Below are positions 50,743 to 60,500 of a DNA stretch of 64,000 nt, piece after piece. The notes under the pieces are model-generated. The model saw only the letters and a program-made list of their open reading frames with translations. It had not been told where the DNA came from and searched no databases. Both the position numbers and the translations under genes were made by a program. Numbering within the stretch: position 1 is the first letter of the stretch; every line of letters begins with the position of its first letter. The stretch spans positions 14,798,001 through 14,862,000 of the forward strand of contig CM072878.1 of NCBI GenBank assembly GCA_036937835.1. Direction: 5' to 3'. The stretch is from Pampus argenteus (lineage: Eukaryota; Chordata; Actinopteri; Scombriformes; Stromateidae).

Positions 50743-50771
50743 GGGGTTTGGGGGGTGGGGGGGACAGGGGG
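50743..50771 (+). other. Canonical G-quadruplex motif
   Basis: G4-TTT-G6-T-G7-ACA-G5: four G runs with loops of 3, 1 and 3 bases, directly after a GA tract. Confidence 0.7.
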
Positions 50772-51374
50772 CACTGTCCGGCAGCTGTTCACAGTGGTCT
50801 TAAGTAGCTATTTCACACGGAAACGGAGTCATGGCTTTCTGAATTCCTCCAGCTGGCCAGTCTCCAGCTCCGTCTGAAATACATTCCTGCACAGAGATGT
50901 CTGTTGCACTCTCTGCCCTCCATTCTCCCGGTTCGGGTAATGCAAATGCCTCCAGACCTTCCCCTGAAATTCAGTCCACTGTCCACCCCCCTGTAGATTT
51001 ATATCTTGAAGGGAAAGGACAAACATTTAGTGACAAAAGATCCTTATCCAGGAGAGAAAGATATCATTCCTACAAATTCCATAAAATCTCTATAGGCCTC
51101 CACTGTCTTCTGGAACAACAATTTAACAAAAAAAAACGCAGGACAGTGAGACGAGGCTCAGAAGACAAAAGATTCCAGTAGATAAAACTTCTATTTCCTT
51201 CCTTCTCTCTGTCTCTGTCCTCTGTAGAAACAAGACGTGTGTACACATAGAGGATTTAATAGGCGTTTAGAGAGCTTGTGTGAAAGTCAAACACTTTTTC
51301 CCACAATCCAATGAAAGATCCATCATTCACATATGTTTACTTTAGGCAAAAAGCCCCAGTCTCTAAGTCACGTT

Positions 51375-51380
<6 letters not shown>

Positions 51381-51468
<88 letters not shown>
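51381..51468. repeat. Long GT microsatellite (44 units)
   Basis: 88 bases of uninterrupted GT. All open frames across it (Val-Cys and Thr-His runs) are artefacts. Confidence 0.97.
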
Positions 51469-51470
<2 letters not shown>

Positions 51471-54091
51471 CAAAGAGGGTGGGTGGGAGGAAATGAAGAA
51501 AAAAAGCGTGGTGAAAGAGGATACAGAAAGTATGAAAACATACACAACTCCAGCAGCAACCTCTGTTCTCGTTCATTAAGGACAGTGGAAGCAAGATATA
51601 TGAGACAAAGAGAAGAAGACAGTTACACTGATGTAAAAACTAAAATGATTAAAATACTTTATGGTATACAGAGAAACAAACCTTGATATCACATGAATGT
51701 CATTACATGAATACACACTTTGATTCACAGTGATGAAAATATGTATTAATCAAAATACTTCCTCCCCACATTTACAGTAATTAGCATTCAAAATCTATTA
51801 AAAAAAAAAAAATCTACATGAGCCCAGACGCCACACGAAAGACTTTTCCGAAAAGGCTGTTTCTTTGTGTATTTTCCTATAAAAGCTGACTGGATGGGGG
51901 CTGAGCAAACAAACATTTAGGACCCTGGGAAAATCAGAGGTGTTCTTTTCCTAATTGTGAATCCCAGCTTCCCAGAACAGAGTAGAAACAAAGAGCAGTT
52001 ATCTTATCACTGTGGGATACGGTTTAGTGTGTGTTGTGTGCATGGGGCCGCTTGAGCCTTTGTCACATACAGAGACAAGATCAGGAGTGTGCCTTCTATC
52101 TCCTTAAATCTCAGTATTCCACTACACTTGAAGCTAAAGTGCTTACCCACGAAACCCCCGAATGATAAAGGAGATCATACAATTATGAAGCAGCGCTAAA
52201 GAAATACAATCCAGATCATCAAGCTAAACGCTGCGCTGCAATTGGCCCTGACGTCTGTCTGTAGGGGGTCTCGGCTGCTGATTGGCCGTGACCAGTTTTG
52301 TACAGGGGTTTCTAATCCTCTCCACACTCTCTGTGGGTGCTTTTAGGGCTTTTCCCACATAAATCAGTCTGGCCTGGGTGGTAAAGTCATCACATCCACT
52401 GTGTCCACACACACACACACACTGCCTGTTAGCACCCCTATCACATGGAGCGTGTTAGTTCTGAAAGGCCACCGAGCATGAAAGGAGGGCAACGGCTGAC
52501 CACATATGTAGGCTCCGGATAGCAACCCCGCTCGGTACTGTATTGCTGTTATGAAGTATGCAAAAAAAAAAAAAAAAAAAAAAATTAAATGTGCACATCC
52601 ACAACTACAGTACCACAAGCTCTGTCTCTCATGAGTATGGTATGCTTAAATATTTAGAAAAAATATTATATTATGTTGGTCTAAGTGGCCCCTGCTGTGT
52701 ATGCAACACACTCCCATGCTGTGTGAGTGAGTGCAAAGCGAGGCTAGGTTAAGGACAGTGATAGTATAATTATACCATTTTGGCATTTACCATGGGTGGT
52801 CTTCACTTAACAGCCTTTGGTCACCTTTTATTTTTTACTCTTTACTGTATGTTTACCCTGCAAACATGCAGTATTATACATGCGTAGTTTCTGGATAAAA
52901 GCCTTTCTGTTTGCAACGTGCGTCACAATAGAGCACGTTAAACCCAAAGTATCAAATGCTCAATGGGAAGGAATTACAGAGAACTTTGGCCAGCTGTGTA
53001 CATACAAGCAGAAAGGTAATGCTAAAAAAGGCACAATCTACATTAAATGTGTAGTCAACATCGCATGTTGGTCTGTTATTTCTTCAGATTCACTTCACTG
53101 AGCAATGGTGACAACTTTCCAGATTGGAGAGCTGCTCTCCTTTCAACAGAGAACAGAGTTATAAATCCTAACCTGCGACATCTTTGTTTGTGTGTTTGTG
53201 GAGATTACCCCGCGAGAACTTTGTCACCGAGGCCTTCCACTCTCACACGTTCGCTCCAACACAAACAAAACACTGATTTATTTCTTCTGTTCGAGTGTTT
53301 GTAGATGGAAAGAGGAAGAGGGGTGAGAGACAGAAGAGATAACGAGACAAAGAGAGAGAGATGTAAAATGATTAATAATTCTTTTAAAATGACAATTTAC
53401 AAGACGACAGTACCAAAAAAAACACAAAAAAAATGTCCCAGAGAGAAACCAGAGGCTGTCCTACTGCTTGTTGTTCACACAAGATTTAGTTCACTGTTCT
53501 CTTTCATTTCTGAAACAATCAAGGAGAGGTCATATTTCCAGAGGGAAGGACCGGAGCAGCCACTTTTCCACTAATGAGATCAGGGAGAAAGAAGACAAAC
53601 CGGAATTTTCTGATTGGCTCTTTATTATGACTGGGCTCAAGAAATGGAGATTATAATCCACAAATTATATCTTGTGGATATTTCAAAAGGCTATTTAAAT
53701 TTCAATCTAAAGAAAATTTAAACCTCCTACTTTTAAACGAGATGACCGGATGTCTGTTTTACTGTAACTGCATTTGTAAGGGAGACGTTATAATGATTAT
53801 TTCCACAGTTCTGATCATGTTAGAATATACATATTTTTTATTTTCAAATTGTTACAATAATATCTCGACTTGATAACAGCCTTGACTTGTATACTGAATA
53901 AGAATAATGAAGGCCTTAGATTCTCCAGAGGAATGAGGGCACATGGGGCATTTGTAGACTTTGAGAGCAAAGATAGCGACATACTGCAAATACAACTGTT
54001 TGTGTCTGAGCACAGTGAGAAATCTTTTTTCCCGGGACGTCATCCAACTGGAAGCAAGTCAAAATACTGCCAGCACTTGCCAGAGTGTGTC

Positions 54092-54124
54092 TGTCTACTA
54101 CATCTCCCAGAGATGTAGTAGACA
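54092..54124. repeat. Perfect inverted repeat (15-bp arms, 3-nt loop)
   Basis: Arm 54092-54106 (TGTCTACTACATCTC) is the exact reverse complement of arm 54110-54124, with loop CCA. Confidence 0.85.
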
Positions 54125-55110
54125 TATTTCACGGCCAGATGAAAAGACACAAACACGCATTTAAACGTCTTATTACACCTACTTGTAACAAATATAAACT
54201 ACATTAATCCATCACCATCCATGTCCCTATCTAGATGTCACTTGAGTGCATGTGATGATGATTTTAAAGTCTTAACGAAGTATACAGAACAAAGTAATCA
54301 TGTCATTGTGTGCAAGAAAAAAAAAAAAAAAAAGCTGAATCCAGCTATTGAAAACTTTGCATTGCCCAAAATTTCATCACACGGTGGGTGCCAAATGAAA
54401 GCAGGTGTCTGTGAGGCCTAACAAGCTCTTTTCACTGACCCCTATAGATGACGTCACGAGCACTAACGAACTTCACTCCAAACCAGCCTGCTACATTCAT
54501 GGCCCTACCCATGCTTGTAATTTATTCAAGATCCAGGACGAGAAATAGTGTGATGGAGAGAGAGAGGGGGGAGACGGTGGTGTTAGAGGCAGTGTGCTTG
54601 AATATTCGTGTGCTGCCCTCCCCTGCGGAGAGAAACTGTGTCATAATGCCGGACTCCTTTTATGATTCAAATCAAGCCTATTGTCTCTGTAAGCGACCGG
54701 CTCCGCTCTGTGCCGCAGAACAACCGAGGCACTATACGCCGGCTGCAGAAAATGAGTCCACTACCATAGGCTGAGGAGGTGCAGTCTGAGCAACTCATGG
54801 GCAGCGGGGATGACAAGAATGCCTGAACCTCTCTGCTACCATGTTAAACATAATTCACTCTCTTATCTACAATTCATAAACTGTCTGCTATCATAATGCA
54901 GAATCTGTCTTTGTAAACATGTTATTTCTTAAGTCTTAAGTCTTTTTTTTTTCACTCATAGATAACTAATGCACATGTGTGATGTGAAGTATTTGTTATT
55001 TCCACATGTGCATGGTGATATTTAAAAGTCTTACGCCACAATAATAAACATCATCATCAACATTATTAATGACAGAGGACATAGAGTAACCTACAGATTC
55101 CTGCAGGACG

Positions 55111-55132
55111 CTTGTTTTCATATGAAAACAAG
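55111..55132. repeat. 22-bp perfect palindrome
   Basis: CTTGTTTTCAT followed directly by its reverse complement ATGAAAACAAG. Confidence 0.85.
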
Positions 55133-55585
55133 TCATCTTTGGTCCAATCATGACACCAGTGGTTTTCAGCTTATGTGGGAGAGATTCATTTCACATCACA
55201 GTAACTTCCTTTTTTTTTTAAAATCAGCATATTTTTTTCACACACAACCGATATTCATTTTATGCAGAGCGTGTAATTTGTAGCCCCGTGGCTTCACAAT
55301 AACCCAGATAAATTCGCTGTTGCTTCTGTGCAGATTCTTCTCCACCAACTGTTTTTACAGACTGAATTTGAGCCTCACTGAGCTTTCCATTTTTAATTTA
55401 ACACTGGTGAAGAGAGAGAAAGACGGCGTCTGTCTAATCTTTTGTGTTATGGGTTTCATTATCTCAGAAAAGTGTCCATTTTTAGTGCTAGACTTGACTT
55501 GACTGCTCCCACTGTTGTTTTACACTTTCTTATCTCCATTCGCTCCATTCCAATGAGTGGAATAAATGAAACTCTCCTGTTGTTT

Positions 55586-55586
<1 letters not shown>

Positions 55587-55620
<34 letters not shown>
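55587..55620. repeat. GT microsatellite (17 units)
   Basis: 34 bases of uninterrupted GT, about 690 bases upstream of the Notch ATG. Confidence 0.95.
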
Positions 55621-55623
<3 letters not shown>

Positions 55624-55785
55624 ATGGATCTGTAGACCATTTGCTCTTTGCTGATCTACTGTACATTTATATTTATAGAGAACATGAAATAAATACATAC
55701 ATTCATGTAGAAGTAGTTAAATAGTTCTCACTCATTTGGTTACATGCATCATTTATTAACTTCAAGTCTTTTTTTAAATGTTTTG

Positions 55786-55792
<7 letters not shown>

Positions 55793-55816
<24 letters not shown>

Positions 55817-55822
55817 ATTTTT
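55793..55822. repeat. ATTT microsatellite
   Basis: About six TTTA units flanked by T runs. Confidence 0.85.
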
Positions 55823-55934
55823 GCTAATATGTATTTTTTTAACAGCAAAATCACAATTCTCCTGTTTATGTTAACGTTTTTATTGTGTTTGTTTCACACT
55901 TGCTTTGGTAATGTAAAACTATTTCCCAATAAAG

Positions 55935-55970
<36 letters not shown>

Positions 55971-55986
55971 AATTGAATTGAATAGT

Positions 55987-56039
<53 letters not shown>
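55935..56039. repeat. Uninterrupted C35 tract followed by a GA tract, upstream of Notch
   Basis: A C tract at 55935-55969 is followed, after about 29 bases, by about 20 GA units at 55999-56039. Both lie in the likely promoter or leader of the Notch gene. The C tract follows AATAAAG and could partly be an assembly artefact. Confidence 0.9.
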
Positions 56040-56042
<3 letters not shown>

Positions 56043-56305
56043 GCGGAGTAATACCAGACGCTGGGAGAGATCGGGAAAGAAAAGTTTTTCAAAAGTTTCA
56101 GGAGGTGAACCCAGAATCACAGCAGCCGTGGCCGAGCTGCGGAGGATAATACGCGTATTGGGACCTAACGCATCGCTTTCCGGCTGACTTTATGAAAAAT
56201 ATCCCATCGACTTTGGAGCCTTTATTTTTATGTGAACTTAACAAAGGATGTATTTCTACTAAAAGCCCCACTTGAAAGTGCTGGAAACTTTTTTTTTCCA
56301 CCGAA
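56040..56305 (+). promoter_or_regulatory. Presumed Notch 5' UTR with upstream AUGs
   Basis: The region between the GA tract and the Notch ATG holds three upstream AUGs out of frame with the receptor: a 27-codon frame at 56192-56275, an AUG-stop at 56230-56235 and a 4-codon frame at 56248-56262. The transcription start was not determined, so whether all are in the mRNA is unknown. Confidence 0.45.
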
Positions 56306-56366
56306 ATGGAAGGGAATATTCCATGGATTATTTTGTCGTTTTTATTGTTTATGCATATTTGTGAAG
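56306..56366 (+). CDS. notch3: Notch exon 1, coding part (signal peptide)
   Basis: The ATG has G at -3 and G at +4. Twenty codons plus one base are followed by the consensus donor GTAAGT. The hydrophobic core WIILSFLLFMHI is typical of a secretion signal. Confidence 0.72.
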
Positions 56367-57502
56367 GTAAGTCTTAATTAACTCTGTGTGATTAACTTAA
56401 TTAACTTTACTGGCAGTTTGGTAAACATCCATAGGTAGACCGGACCATCTAGGCTACTGATGATCACTTGCATCTTTGTGTACAAAACTGATTTTTTTTT
56501 TTAAATATACTTATTGTTTGTCTCTTTTTTTTATTTATTTGTTAGAAGTTTGAGTTATAGATAGCAACGCAGTTTCCTTAAACTCTATTAAAATAGCCTA
56601 ATTTAACCGCAACCAATACCGAAGACGTTTAACAGGGGTGAAATATACACGCACCGTTGTTGTGAATGCATTTAATGTAGTCCTGTAAATGGGGTGGGAA
56701 AAGGTTTTGGTTTTTTTAGCTATTTGATAGATTACATTAGATTTGTCTGCAATTGATTGTTTTGGAGGGGAAAGTTGAAAGTTGCGCTGCTCAGTCACCG
56801 AAACCTGTTGAAGTTACTCATAATATCAGAAGCACTTCACAACGTTGGCAATGAAACAGCATTGGCTTGTGCAAGGATGTTTTTAACCTAAAATGTTTCA
56901 GAAAATGTAGCTACTGTGTGTAAAGTGCAGGGTGAGTTTAATCTAAAACAGGGCTGCTGATCTTACAACCCCCCTCCCTTCTGAACAAAGACCTTTTAAA
57001 CAACTGAATATTTGTTCCCTCGAAGCAGATGAGCAGTGTTTGTCACATATCTTATCCAACAGTAATGTTTTCAAGACAAACTTGTTGTTTCCACACAGAA
57101 ACAATCTCACACTATGCACATATATAAGTATGTCCCTTCTATTAAGGAAATACACAAGTTTATCTGCTTTTTTTTTTTTTTTTTGACAAAGTAAACAACA
57201 AACATACACGGGTGTGTCTGCAAGATGCCACAAGTGGCAAAGGCCTGCTATCCATACAAAGACATGCATGAAATCTGGATCAGTTAGTTTGTAGAAGTCA
57301 CATCAATATCAATATCATCAATATATATATATATTCTTGTATTTATTGTCTGTAGGATTATATGTTAAAGTGTAATGACATCAAGTCATTTGTGTGGTTG
57401 CGTCTAACTTCTTTCTCAAACTTCCACAGGGTTCCGATGCACGGATAAATACAGACCTTGTGAAAATGGAGGGACATGCTTAGATTCACCCTCTCGATGC
57501 AT
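56306..57502 (+). CDS. notch3: Notch receptor, 5' end (exons 1-2), probably notch3
   Basis: Exon 1 (56306-56366, 61 nt) encodes the signal peptide MEGNIPWIILSFLLFMHICE plus one base. Exon 2 (57430-57502, 73 nt) encodes GFRCTDKYRPCENGGTCLDSPSRC and ends in phase 2. The cysteine spacing C-6-C-5-C-6-C fits the first half of EGF repeat 1 of Notch (NOTCH1 and NOTCH2 share C-6-C-5-C). The phases (exon 1 phase 1, exon 2 phase 2, with EGF1 split just after its fourth cysteine) are the same as in vertebrate Notch genes, where exon 2 is about 79-82 nt. Notch is a type I cell-surface receptor for Delta/Jagged ligands whose cleaved intracellular part acts with RBPJ in the nucleus. The notch3 call rests on gene neighbourhood: human NOTCH3, COL5A3 and RDH8 are all on 19p13. 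By residues alone notch2 is equally possible. Exon 3 was not found before 64000, so intron 2 exceeds 6.4 kb. Confidence 0.7.
56367..57429 (+). other. Notch intron 1
   Basis: A 1.06 kb AT-rich intron. It has a T tract at about 57169-57184 and no further exon. Confidence 0.7.
57430..57502 (+). CDS. notch3: Notch exon 2 (first half of EGF repeat 1)
   Basis: The acceptor is CTTCCACAG and the donor GTAAGT. It encodes an EGF start with Cys24, 31, 37 and 44 and the ENGGTC motif. The coding exon is too short to stand out as an open frame. Confidence 0.75.
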
Positions 57503-60500
57503 GTAAGTGGACCATGTACAAAGATATACCAGTGTATGATGATGATTTGTGGACCTCAATTCCCTCATAAACTCAGCCTTTGAAAAGGCATTCAACCCTG
57601 AAAGTGTACCTGCTCTTGTATGTAAATTGATTTTAAACAAAAGGTCAAAGGTTCAGAGGAAATATTGATTTTCATAGTGATACTTCAGCAATGAAAGGGC
57701 TATGATTTCTTTATATACTGTTTTGGCTTTTAATTTACAACATTCGCACAGAGGTGATGAAAGATGGGCCAAATTGATTAGGCCTTGATAGATGAGTATC
57801 AACAAGTCTTGATACGTTTGGCTGCCGCACTCATCTCTTGCACCTGTTAAGGAGCTTTGTCAGAGATAAATCACATCATTGTGCTGCACATTGCACGAGT
57901 AAAGTTTCCCTTCTGTTTTCACTATTTTTAATGTGTGATATTTTTCTTTGTTATGCGATTTTATTTATTTTTTGTAGGAAATGCAGTTAATTTCAAAAAA
58001 CTTTTTTTTTTTTTTGGATGAATTTCCCTTAATTTCCCGCCTGCTTCAGGCATTTTCAAAGCTCTCTCATCCTTTGACAGTGATAAGGCTTTTGTTTTTC
58101 AAATTGGTGAGGGGGGTTGTGTGGGAACCTATTACAATAGTCAAGTTAAATAGCCTACAGTGTCTTGCCCTGGGGTCATTTATCCTTTTTTTTTTTAAAA
58201 CCCTGTAGCGTAGTGAGCATGCCTGTGTTTCAGATGGAGGAGATACAGTCATTGATGGAACAAAAAACTCCTTAATTGCCAGCTGCTTCCCTCCAAAATG
58301 ACTTTTCTTTTGCAGTGGGATTCTCTTACTTCAGTGGTCAAAGTTGAGCCAATACTATGAAGGCATTCTTCACAAACAATTAATAATGCTTTTTTTTTTT
58401 TCAAATATATTTATATAATATGTTAAACCTAAAAGTAAAGATGCAGTGTTAAGTCTCAGTGGTTATACTGACGATACTAGACGCTAGACCCTAGAAAATG
58501 TGTAACTTGACTGCATGTGCAACAAGTAACTACCACCCACATTTTTTCAATCATTTACTGGAGCCATTATGGATGGGTGTTATTAAGTGAGTAAATGTAT
58601 AATTTTATACAGCCAGACCACACAGAAATAGCACTTTTCTATTACTTGTGAAAATGAACTTCCTAACTAACTTTAAAATTCACTGTCAAAGTTTTGCCTT
58701 GTGTGTACATTAATCTCAATGTTTAATATCATCACATTATGAGGAATGTGGTTTTTTTGGAAAAGACCATTAATTTCATCCTTTGTGTTTTCGTGGCGGT
58801 CCTTTGTGCTGTGTACATGTACGTGCACATATGTTATGGGTGTAGGAGCTGGACATCACTGTGCTGGTTGAATGCCAAAAAACACACAAAGCACTTTAAG
58901 TGCAAAGGAACAGGATTTCTAATGGAAGGGGACATCAAATATCATACATTGTAGAAGAAGAGTCAGATAGCAGGGCAGAGCAGTGGAGCAAAGCGTGGCC
59001 ACATGAGAGTGGTCGGACCGGTCCTAGACAGAGGTGAGTGCTGGAGCCACCCCACCTCTACCCCTGGGAACGTACAGAAACACGAGATCCAAACAGCAGA
59101 AAAGATCCTTTATTCCACCAGATACTTGACTGTAACCTGGCACCGTCAGAACAGGGCGTAGAGAGAGAGAGAGAAGAAAAGGCCACAGCAAAGTTAAGCC
59201 AATACGGAGTAGAAAAACAAAATGCAGATACAGATGCATGTTTTGGCATTTGAAAGGAATTTGGAGAACTTCTTCCTAAAACTTTTTTTTTTCCCAAATC
59301 CCAACTGGGATTATTCTGTGTAGAGAATGTTGATCTTCTGCTCTAAAGGTGTCCACCTACTGAATTTAATTTTTCTTGTGACAACTAGCCTCTCAAGTGA
59401 CAGTAACACTGTGTATGGCAGATACCATTGTTACTGTCCCAGATACCAATGTGTCCACTGTCTTGTTGCAGATGCAACCAGGATACCACACTATAGCTTA
59501 AACGTCTTCTCTGCATCTTGTTTCTTTGTGTCTGAGTGTGCTGGATTCCTCCTCAGGTGACTTGGTAAAGGTCGCAGGCTAGACTTCCTGACAGGGGATT
59601 AAAGGAGTAATCCCCAGTCACCTGTTGAAATGAACTAACCTTCTGGTACCAGTTTCACCTGTTGCAGTGACCCAGTGAAAGTCTGTGTATACCTTTTTTA
59701 GTCTGAGATATTAGATAAAACTTTCTAGCCCCATCTGCCATACATTTCTGTCTCCACGATTGAAGTGTGAGATAAGTGGATCTGTACTTGTAAACCAGGT
59801 TCTCGTGTGGATAAGGAAATCCAGTATTTACTCAACCTGCAGTCAGATATGACTCAACCTGTGTTGATCTGATAATCCATTCATGTCATGCGTTGGATTT
59901 GTGTGAGAAGCTGTATAATTAAGGCGGGTCAAAAGCATTTGATGAAGATGATTCCTAACATAAAAGCACATTAAAACCATAAGTCGTCTGCACTGAAACC
60001 CGCGTCTCCGTCTGTCTGCAAATGGTGTGTTGACACATGCACTGATGGGAGTGTGGCTTTTACCAACGCAGGATGTAAAGGATAGCATGGAATAAAACTC
60101 AAACACAATAACAATAAATGTTTTGAAGTATTGTTTTTCATGATCTTAGTGTGCTCCAGAGTTTTGAACTTGAACCGAAGGGCTGATAGTGTCACAGAGT
60201 ATGGCTCTCTAGGTGAGCAGTCAGGAAGTCCAGTTGAAGAGCCATCGGGCCCCCGACTTATCCTGCGAGCAGAATGGGCTGGCTAGAGAGGGCCACAGCC
60301 GCCTGGCCAGAGAAGAGATAATTAGGCAGATTGAGAGGGTGTCATTCAGAGAGGATCCAGCTGGAGGAATTGGAATGGGGGTGGGGAAGGGGTAGAGGGA
60401 GACTGGGTAAGAGGGAGGGAGTCGGGGGCTGCATAGAGGACAGCTGGTGGATGTTGTGATGGTAATCCAGTGAAGTCAGATCTTGACAAAGGGGAAGCAT

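Larger units (their letters stand above)
33176..55934. other. Large gene-poor region upstream of the Notch gene
   Basis: About 22.8 kb with no exon supported by protein similarity. It holds ten of the fifteen TGTGGGAA octamers found in the window, a cluster of four of them at 36652-37141, a fish dispersed repeat at 44848-45172, a GC-rich block at 49890-50210, a strong G-quadruplex motif at 50743-50771, a long TG microsatellite at 51381-51468 and several perfect palindromes. The distance to Notch and the octamer density fit a regulatory landscape, but this is inference. Confidence 0.5.

Noticed and set aside
51311..51686. Val-Cys and Thr-His repeat frames
   Set aside because: They are translations of the GT microsatellite.
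55928..55933. AATAAA just before the C35 tract as a polyadenylation signal
   Set aside because: No gene on the plus strand ends upstream of it, and a C tract is not a normal downstream element.
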